Source of the DNA: Hygrocybe punicea
Lineage: Eukaryota; Basidiomycota; Agaricomycetes; Agaricales; Hygrophoraceae
Assembly (NCBI GenBank): GCA_963556145.1
Contig: OY744469.1
Coordinates: forward strand, 4,870,767 to 4,934,766
Direction: 5' to 3'
DNA length: 64,000 bases
This document shows positions 57,383 through 64,000 of the stretch, piece after piece (position 1 is the first letter of the stretch; each line of letters begins with the position of its first letter). The position numbers and the translations under genes were made by a program. The notes under the pieces were generated by a model that saw only the letters and a program-made list of their open reading frames with translations, was not told where the DNA came from and ran no database searches.

Positions 57383-58631
57383 TAGTGTTGGGGAAGTTTG
57401 GTATCGGTTTAGACCGAACTGAAACCGCCGGTTTCGGTTTTGGTTTGGGAAATTTCGGCTGAGACCGAACCATTCAGTCTCCGGTTTGGAGATTTGGCCA
57501 CGGGCCAAAATGGTTTCAAACTCAGTTTGAACCGCAAACCGACAGTCCAAAGTCGGCTACATGGCTGACTTCAAAAGTCACCCAAAGTCACCAACCCCAC
57601 CAACAACACCCCCGATATACGCCAAACGAAGACGATGGAGCACCCGAGGTCAACAAAACGGGCGGTGGGGTACTCCCTGCCACCCCCGTATGTTTTTTAT
57701 TTTTATTTATTCGAACTTAACTAACGCATTTACAAATTGCACCACCACGGCCGCCACCACCACCACCACCACCACCACGACAACGGCAACAACGACGGTT
57801 ACAACCACCGTCAATGCCACGCCGGACGCGCCAACAGCAACGCCCACGGCCCACCCCCAGCGCCACGCCAAACGCGTTCAAAATGCGCGCCAAATGTACG
57901 TGAATGGGGTGGAGTCAACAAGGTGGAAGAGCAGCAGGGTGGTGCATCCACCCCGCTCCTTCGTGGTATGTACCTTTATTCATTTTTCACTGATTTATTC
58001 GTCCATTATAGAACGCGGCACCGTACCATCACCACCACGCAACACTAACACCACTGAGGAAGGCCAACGTGGGGTCAACCTGGCCGTCGTCATGTATAAC
58101 GCGTATGACGCGTCCGGACACCCTCGCGAAGAGGCTCCTATGCCACCACCACCATGTGTCCGCCGAAAACAACCAAAGCGGCCCAGCTGTCGTCGCGTGC
58201 ACAATGCGTATAATGCGTGAGGCACCACCACCACCACCACCATCACACGTCCACCGAAAACGGCCAACGCGGTCAACCCACATCGCATGTACAATGCGTG
58301 TGACGCGTCAGGACACCCATGGAGAAGCCCGCGTGTGGCTCAATGCCGGCGCAGGGTGTGCCAGCACCCCAGCACCCCAATCTCACCTCGCAAACAGGCT
58401 GGCCACATCAATTGACATGCGCAGCACTGTTGCGAGGTCAGAATGGTGCAGGGGCACTGAGCACTAGCAGTCCGTGGTTCAGACCGCGTTTGGACCGAAA
58501 CCGAACCGATGCAAACGGTTTGCATCGGTTTCGGTCTGGTTTGGGGACTTTGGGTGGAAAACCGGACCATTTGGTTTCCGGTTTGGGCAAAAAGGCCCCA
58601 AACCGGACCAAACCGAACTTCCCCAACACTA
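57383..58631. mobile_element. hAT-like non-autonomous element inserted in the Helitron Rep gene (GGTTTCGG subterminal repeats)
   Basis: Ends TAGTGTTGGGGAAGTT and complement; flanks GTTTCTCT (57375-57382) and GTTCCTCT (58632-58639) match at 7 of 8. Subterminal CGGTTTCGGTTT/ACCGAAACC words. The interior has (CAC)n repeats (57750-57780) and a double palindrome at 58386-58437 (core CACATCAATTGACATG within CCTCGCAA...TTGCGAGG). The coding frame of the Helitron resumes directly across the insertion, just before the HUH motif. Confidence 0.9.
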
Positions 58632-58639
58632 GTTCCTCT

Positions 58640-59928
58640 ACCGTCGCATAATAACCTGATGTGTTTCCATAAAGGCCAGGGTCAGATTCATTCATTCCTA
58701 ATATATGTTTGATGAACATTTTAGTAGTAAAGTGAAAGAAGCGCGCTCCTGCCACTGGATTATTTGCGCTTAGTTTGTAACAATCTTGGGGTAGACGTAA
58801 TTTAGGATAAAACTTTTCTTTGTTGTCAGCATAATATAAGCATAGTGGGTGATTGATGTCTGCAGGTGCAAAAGTGATAAACCAAGTCGGAGCACCAATA
58901 TAGGATATCAGAGACCAAATCTCATTTCGCATGTATTTCTTGTTAGTAATTGAACCTTTGACCTGACCAGCTACGTGATCCAGGTCAGAAATGAGTTTAT
59001 AGCATGGTTTCTCTTCAGGTGTATCTGGTTTGACTCTATCACCTCTGGACAATCTCTTAGAGAGGTCCTCCAAAACAGCCGTATTGATATTCATCAGGCG
59101 ATCTGCAATATCATTGAAATTATGTTTATTAGTCAACAAATAACCTCCAGTTGTACCATCTTTAGTCTGTTCTTGATTGAATGCAATCAGTGGAAAATAG
59201 GGATCAGTTTGAAATCTTTTGTCATGGTACATCAGAAGATGCCTTTTGTGCATCATATCACTGATGCTTAAAACATCCTTGTCAATGCTGCTAATACCAC
59301 CCAAGCCATATGGAAATAGGCAGGGGAACATCATAGGATATAACTGAGGATTATTAAAGAACAATTCTGGATTTCTAGCATGGCTTATGGCAAGAACACC
59401 ACCATGGTCATCTATCAAGTGCTTTGTCGCTCTAGCTATTAATGCCTTTGGACTTGTAATATCTAGATTTTCGCCAGTTACTCCACTAACAACAAAGGGA
59501 CAAGGCCCATCTTCCACACCATCTTCCTCTTCATTGTCAAATGCACTAGTGGCTTCCGGTTCCTTATTTGTGTCTGCTGGTCGGTATGCAACCACAACAG
59601 GAATTCCATGATCTGGATATTGTTCTAGATTTTCATAGGAAATATCTAAATCATAGTAATCCATATGGTTCAATTTCAGCCATTCTAAAGCTGCAGAAAC
59701 TCACCTTTGGCGAACCAATAAAGGTATTTGCTCCATGCCTTCTGGAGTTGGTCTGGCAGGACCAGTGAAAATGAATGCTAGCACTTCATCAAGTTCTTTA
59801 ATTGTTGGAGGCAACCGTTGATATATCTTTGGTGTTGGGTTTTGAAACATGATGGCATTTGCTTTCATTTTATGCATCCCAGATGAGACACGAACAATAC
59901 ATTTGTTGTGATGAACACGGGCAATCAA
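58640..59928 (-). pseudogene. Helitron conserved N-terminal (DUF6570-like) and first half of the Rep domain
   Basis: Starts in frame with the upstream block (IARVHHNKCIVRVSSGMHKM, 59925), then LDEVLAFIFTGPARPTPEG, and a TGA at 59701 within VRQR*VSAALEWLKLNH. It continues with DISYENLEQYP, FVVSGVTGENLD, LYPMMFPCLFPYGLGG (59310), YLLTNKHNFNDIADRLM, GAPTWFITFAPADINHPLCL (about 58880) and FFHFTTKMFIKHILG, up to the insertion site. The WFITFAP block is the helitron_like_N hallmark. Confidence 0.85.
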
Positions 59929-59952
59929 AAGTTGTTCAGCAAATGTTAGATT

Positions 59953-61512
59953 TTAAAGTTGTGCAGGAATTCTTCCCATCCAAAGTCCATTTGCCAGAGC
60001 ATATTTGGGAGTTTGGCCTTTATTCAGACTGAGCACACATGGTTTGCATATCCATTTACATGTGTCATCTAGCACTGGACCTTTGATATTTTTTATTGGA
60101 TCAGAACAATGATATCGTTCACATCTTGTGATTCCCATATTGTCTCTAGTTAATATTTTCAGATTAACCTTCATCTTTGACAATAAAGACATGTTTTTCA
60201 ATGCAACCAATTGACCACATACAGCACACCCACTTTCTTGGAAACATTCAGGTGATGTATCTCTGCACCAGTTGCTAATTATGGTTTCCTTCAATTCAAT
60301 AGATGGTGGTGGAGGAGAAAATGATTGCTCATCTGACTTGTCCAATTCTTCTTTCATTTTAGTCTGAGTTTCTTCTTTTCCGCACTCATATGTTTCTGTC
60401 ATTTGTTGTCTTTTGTACCACTCTTTACACTTATCTTTATTTGATTTAATATCATGCACATGAAAAATAGAAACATGAGTATCACAAGCTGAACAATTAT
60501 GCCTCATTAATGTCACAGATAGATCTTGTCCATGTAATCTTTGTAATGTCTTTGACAAATATATACCATGTATTGTTGTTATTTCACCAATATCCTTCAC
60601 CGTCAACTTTGGCAGAAGTTCATACAAAGGCATTTTAACACACAGATATTTTTTTCTATCTCCATATACAATGTTGGCTGCCTGTTGATCAACATGATCC
60701 ACGTATCCAGATAACATGTCAGAATCATGGTTGATATTATTAGACGGGACCATGAAAGATTGAAGAAGGTTAAATTTGAATGTTGGTATTCGTTTACCAC
60801 CACCAATGAAGTGATATCTATGAAGGGAATTTATATATAAAGATTTAAACGGGTTTCTGAATAAATTTAAATTGAACACAATTATGTTGAAACGACTATG
60901 TCGTATTATGAAACATAGTGTGATCCAGAGCAACATTGCATGTGTTAGAGAACTAGTAATGCAATGAAATAAATATGATCTGAAATCATGTCGTCTCAAT
61001 AGCCATCGCATGAGCAATGCCTTGATCATTTTACAACGACATTGGACAGTGATAGGTTTGAGAAGACAATACCAAACGAAGAGATATTTAGGAGGTAAGA
61101 AATATGTTCTGGCATATTGAATAAAACGTAATCGCATTTTGAACGCACTATTTTTAAATGTAGTCCAAATGAATAATGGATCGACTGTCAAGTTATCTTT
61201 TGTTTCTTTTGTTATTCCAATGAACTTTACAGATTGTGTTGCATTTATTTGCATCAATATTGTTGTATCACCCTGATCTGGGGCCAACTCATGTTCTATG
61301 AGTTTACTTTGAAAAACACCCAATTCTTGGGTCAAGGTCGATATCACAGGACAGGAAATTGGTTTAGGAGAGATATACATAAGTTGATTTTGGCATAGTT
61401 GTGGAAATAATGTTGCATTTGCAAGGAACTGTAGATAGGTCAAGACTACAATGCAGATACGGATGATGTCGTGGGGATTCATGAGGATTTGTGACAGTAA
61501 GAGCCCGTACAT
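59953..61512 (-). pseudogene. Helitron N-terminal region with Cys motifs
   Basis: 519 codons from ATG at 61512 to TAA at 59953, after which the frame continues (NLTFAEQLLIARVHHN), so the stop is premature. C-terminal half: SGYVDHVDQQA (60700), LPKLTVKDIGEITTIHGIYL (60560), HNCSACDTH (60490), CAVCGQLVALKN (60215), CKWICKPCVLSLNKGQ (60035). These Cys pairs may bind zinc. The first 220 codons are hydrophobic and Leu/Arg-rich and less convincing, so the true start could be an internal Met or another exon. Confidence 0.65.
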
Positions 61513-61952
61513 CTATTTAAATAGTTGAGTGGTTCGGATCATGAATAACAATTATCACAATGGGATTGATCATATGACATTATATTATTTGTAAGCTCTT
61601 CCCAAAACACCATAAGGTGTGCCTGAATCTTTAGAAAGCTGTGTTTACTTTTTTTGTTCCATTGCATGTTCCCATGACATACCTTGATACAGGCCAAAAA
61701 AACGCATCTGTACTATGAATAGCTGCCTTATGATCTTAATTAGGGGTCCGGCTGACAAGACATTGATCAAACCAACTGAGAAGAACAATGGTACCCGCTT
61801 TAAAGATATTTTGTGGATTTAATCTTCAGAGTCTCAGTGATATTTCTAGCTTGCTCAACAGACAAAACAGGTATTGAACCACGCTGTTTGACAACTGTGC
61901 ATGTTTGACAACTGATTGGTAACTCGTGGAAATTATCATTGCTCTTCATCCT
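61513..61952. other. Upstream flank of the Helitron with a short coding-like relic (minus)
   Basis: A minus-strand frame 61800-61952 (FHELPISCQTCTVVKQRGS, SVEQARNITETLKI) looks coding and continues past the inserted element at 63075 and above as F-L-T-R. It could be a first exon of the Helitron or another gene. Otherwise unassigned. Confidence 0.3.
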
Positions 61953-63067
61953 TAGTGTATTGCACGGGTACATGAACCCGTGCGGGTTTTTCCTACGGGT
62001 AGGCCCGGGTACGGGTACGGGTAGCCACATCGGGTTAGCTCACGGGTACTGTCATGGTCCCGTGACATATGATTTCCTTCAACAACAATGACACGGCAAT
62101 GGGTGTGGGTGCCAGGGCACCCCAGGTAAGCATTCTATTCATTTATTCATTTATTCTACTAACTACTTAAATACTTTTAGGTTTTTTTCCCGCACCCTCG
62201 CACCAAATGAACGCGAACACGGCAACAGCAACAAGCAGATGGGACGCAGCCGAGAATGGGGACAACCCAGGCCGACCATGACAGCAAGAACGAGGACGAC
62301 GGGAATGAGGACGACGGGGTAAACGAAGACAAGAATGACGACGAACGCAATGACGGCGAGAACGGGAAGACGACGACAAAGCGGGAACGGCAACTATGAC
62401 AACGGGAAGACGACAATGGGGGAACGGGACAACGAGGACAACAGAGACCGGGACAAGAAGGACGACGGCAATGGGGACGACGATGGCAATGGGGACGACG
62501 AGGACAGCGAGCACGGGAATGGGGACGGGGGCAACGGACGACGGAAACGAGGCGGACGCCCATGGGACGTCCCCAGCCCCATCCAACCTCGCGAAAACAT
62601 GGAGCACGTCAATTGACGTGCCCCCGTTGTTCGCGAGGTAGTGAGCATGCGTGGACACCCATGGAAACTCCCCAGCCCCATCCAACCTCGTGAAAACAAA
62701 CGGAGCGCGTCAATTGACGCGCCCCCATTGTTCGCGAGGTACTTAGGATGGAATGTGGTGGGTACGGTGTGCGAGGTTCCTGGCACCAGTGCCCAGGTCC
62801 CTGCCCCCCTGGCCAACACCTCGCGAGTACGCAACCCCAACGTCAATTGACGTTGGGCTGCATTCGCGATGTTGCAGGGGGTTCGAGACCTCACCGGTGA
62901 CACCTCACCAGCACCCCACCACATTGTGGTGGGATACCCCCAGGTAACTAGGTGTACCCGTACCCATACCCACCAGAACCCGTACCCGTCGCCACGGGTA
63001 CGGGTAAAGCCAGGTACAGGTACGGGTACACCCAGTTGTACCCGGGGGTTACCCGTGCCATTAACTA
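61953..63067. mobile_element. hAT-like non-autonomous element (interior type 1, ACCCGTACCC subterminal repeats)
   Basis: Ends TAGT(G)TATTGCACGGGTA and, complemented, TAGTTAATGGCACGGGTAA; perfect 8-bp duplication TTCATCCT (61945-61952, 63068-63075). Dense CGGGTACGGGTA subterminal repeats. The interior 62180-62760 is shared with 6592-7950. Three double palindromes: 62587-62638, 62688-62739 and 62819-62870, cores CACGTCAATTGACGTG, GCGTCAATTGACGC and AACGTCAATTGACGTT. Confidence 0.9.
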
Positions 63068-63075
63068 TTCATCCT

Positions 63076-63685
63076 TGTCAGAAATACATTGTCATCTTTT
63101 TGGAGCTGTATGTATCATTCCTACACAAGTATACTGTATTATTCTGGTACCAAATAGTTAGAGCTCCCCTTGGAGTGATAGTTATATCTTCCACTACAAA
63201 AGGGGGATTTGTTACTCTTGTATCATTGTATCCTCATTTAATAGGTCCATAAAGTTCGCGATTCTGGTTTCTTACATATATTCATTTTGAATTTTCATCA
63301 GCCCGAATGAGAGTAATCTAAAGTTGTCCTTCTCAAGTTGAGTGTGTAGGTGGTTGTACTATGACTGAACAGAAAGTAATGCATTCACCAGGATATATTT
63401 TAGACAAACAGATTTTCAGTCAACAAGATTGATGCCTTATGCTGTATCTATGCTTACTATCATGCTCAATTCTTATGGTCATAGGACAGTAACACAAGCC
63501 ATTTTTAACGGAGCAAAAAGAAATACATATATAGAAACTGTACAAATGTTAATAGTAGCAATGTATGAGGAGGACATTTGAGGGCACAGATTGTCACCAA
63601 GTTTCCAGAAATCAACGACTGGGATACAGTCTTTTTAGTCAAATATAATGAATACTCCACAAAAGAAGGACTTACTCCTCCAAAA
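63076..63685. other. AT-rich DNA between a MITE-like element and the right-edge gene
   Basis: No gene recognised. Probably contains the 3' end and terminator of the minus-strand gene starting beyond 64000. Confidence 0.3.
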
Positions 63686-64000
63686 TTAAGGCCCGGGATC
63701 AAGTTTGGATGTCAACGGCTTGGGAGATGAAGGCCTCGTTTGGCTCGGAGTAATGGAAAGTAGGATTTCGGGTGGAACGATGTTGCTCCAATCCACGTCC
63801 ATCAATGAAGCGCTGGGCTCCACAGGGGTTGATGACTGGTGGCGTGACGATGCACGCGTATTGGGACGGAATCCTAGGACATTGAGAAGATCAGAATTGG
63901 AATAGATATAGCCATGTGATATTGAAACACATACCCAGAGTCGGTGACTTCTTCGGTGGCTTCACCAGTTTAAGCTTCTCTGCAATAATGCCCGTTTGCT
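63686..64000 (-). CDS. Partial gene entering from the right edge, C-terminal exons
   Basis: Exons on the minus strand: above 63935 (QTGIIAEKLKLVKPPKKSPT) and 63686-63873 (FRPNTRASSRHQSSTPVEP, SLMDVDWSNIVPPEILLSIT, LTSKLDPGP, stop). The 61-bp intron 63874-63934 starts GTATGT and ends CCTAG, with phases agreeing. The tail is Ser/Pro-rich and basic, as in a nuclear or regulatory protein, but no family is recognised. The rest of the gene is outside the window. Confidence 0.5.

Larger units (their letters stand above)
50616..61512 (-). mobile_element. Degenerate fungal Helitron (RepHel) with nested insertions
   Basis: One long minus-strand coding series: N-terminal Cys-rich region (59953-61512), a conserved region and Rep domain (58640-59928), Rep/helicase (53617-57374), and a peptidase-like C-terminus (50616-53616). 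The first four blocks share one frame except where the 57383-58631 element is inserted. In-frame stops at 59953 (TAA), 59701 (TGA), 53617 (TGA) and 53203 (TAG) separate blocks whose coding otherwise continues. The terminal TC and CTRR-hairpin ends could not be fixed because both ends are invaded or unclear. Confidence 0.85.

Noticed and set aside
1..64000. tRNA or rRNA genes
   Set aside because: None recognised by eye; a covariance-model search would be decisive and was not possible here.

Overview
The window looks like a transposon-dense block from a mushroom-forming basidiomycete (Agaricomycetes). Introns are short (about 50-75 bp) with GT...AG ends. Protein relics match families expanded in Agaricomycetes: a DUF6589-type protein, an SGS1/RecQ-like helicase, a BED-finger hAT transposase, a fungal Helitron RepHel and a DUF6534-like membrane protein. 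Genus cannot be told from the sequence alone. Apart from one intact small secreted-protein gene (31585-32297, minus) and one gene entering from the right edge, almost everything is mobile DNA or genes broken by it.

Layout. 1-4.9 kb: an old gene relic, then an LTR element (1697-4481) with two 238-bp LTRs and one proline-rich ORF, inserted in an older LTR-like repeat whose empty copy is at 48.9-49.7 kb. 5-8.5 kb: a hAT-like element with a second one nested in it. 8.6-18.7 kb: a gag-like relic and a Ty3/gypsy pol (minus) split by a 5.65-kb terminal-inverted-repeat element (12187-17839) carrying convergent DUF6589 and helicase genes. 19-25.5 kb: coiled-coil/Cys-motif pseudogene, unknown DNA, membrane-protein pseudogene, solo LTR. 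25.9-29.8 kb: a gene split by a miniature LTR element. 30.8-33.7 kb: foldback repeat, the secreted-protein gene, a 93-bp palindromic MITE. 33.9-39.7 kb: a second miniature LTR element and two hAT-like elements rich in CTG repeats. 40-42 kb: hAT transposase fragment broken by a MITE and followed by a 44-bp minisatellite. 43.5-48.2 kb: more MITEs and another broken multi-copy gene. 50.6-61.5 kb: a degenerate Helitron (minus) with a peptidase-like C-terminus, invaded by a hAT-like element and by an 849-bp palindrome. 62-63 kb: another hAT-like element. 63.7 kb to the end: partial gene.

Five large hAT-like non-autonomous elements (6592-7950, 34088-35247, 37792-39421, 57383-58631, 61953-63067) and several small ones can be delimited by inverted ends and 8-bp target duplications. 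The large ones reuse the same interiors with different subterminal repeats and share a roughly 50-bp double palindrome. The transposase-like genes seen here carry in-frame stops, most of them explainable by C-to-T or G-to-A change, so the mobile DNA looks largely inactive. The 1697-4481 LTR element, with LTRs identical by eye, is the likely youngest insertion.
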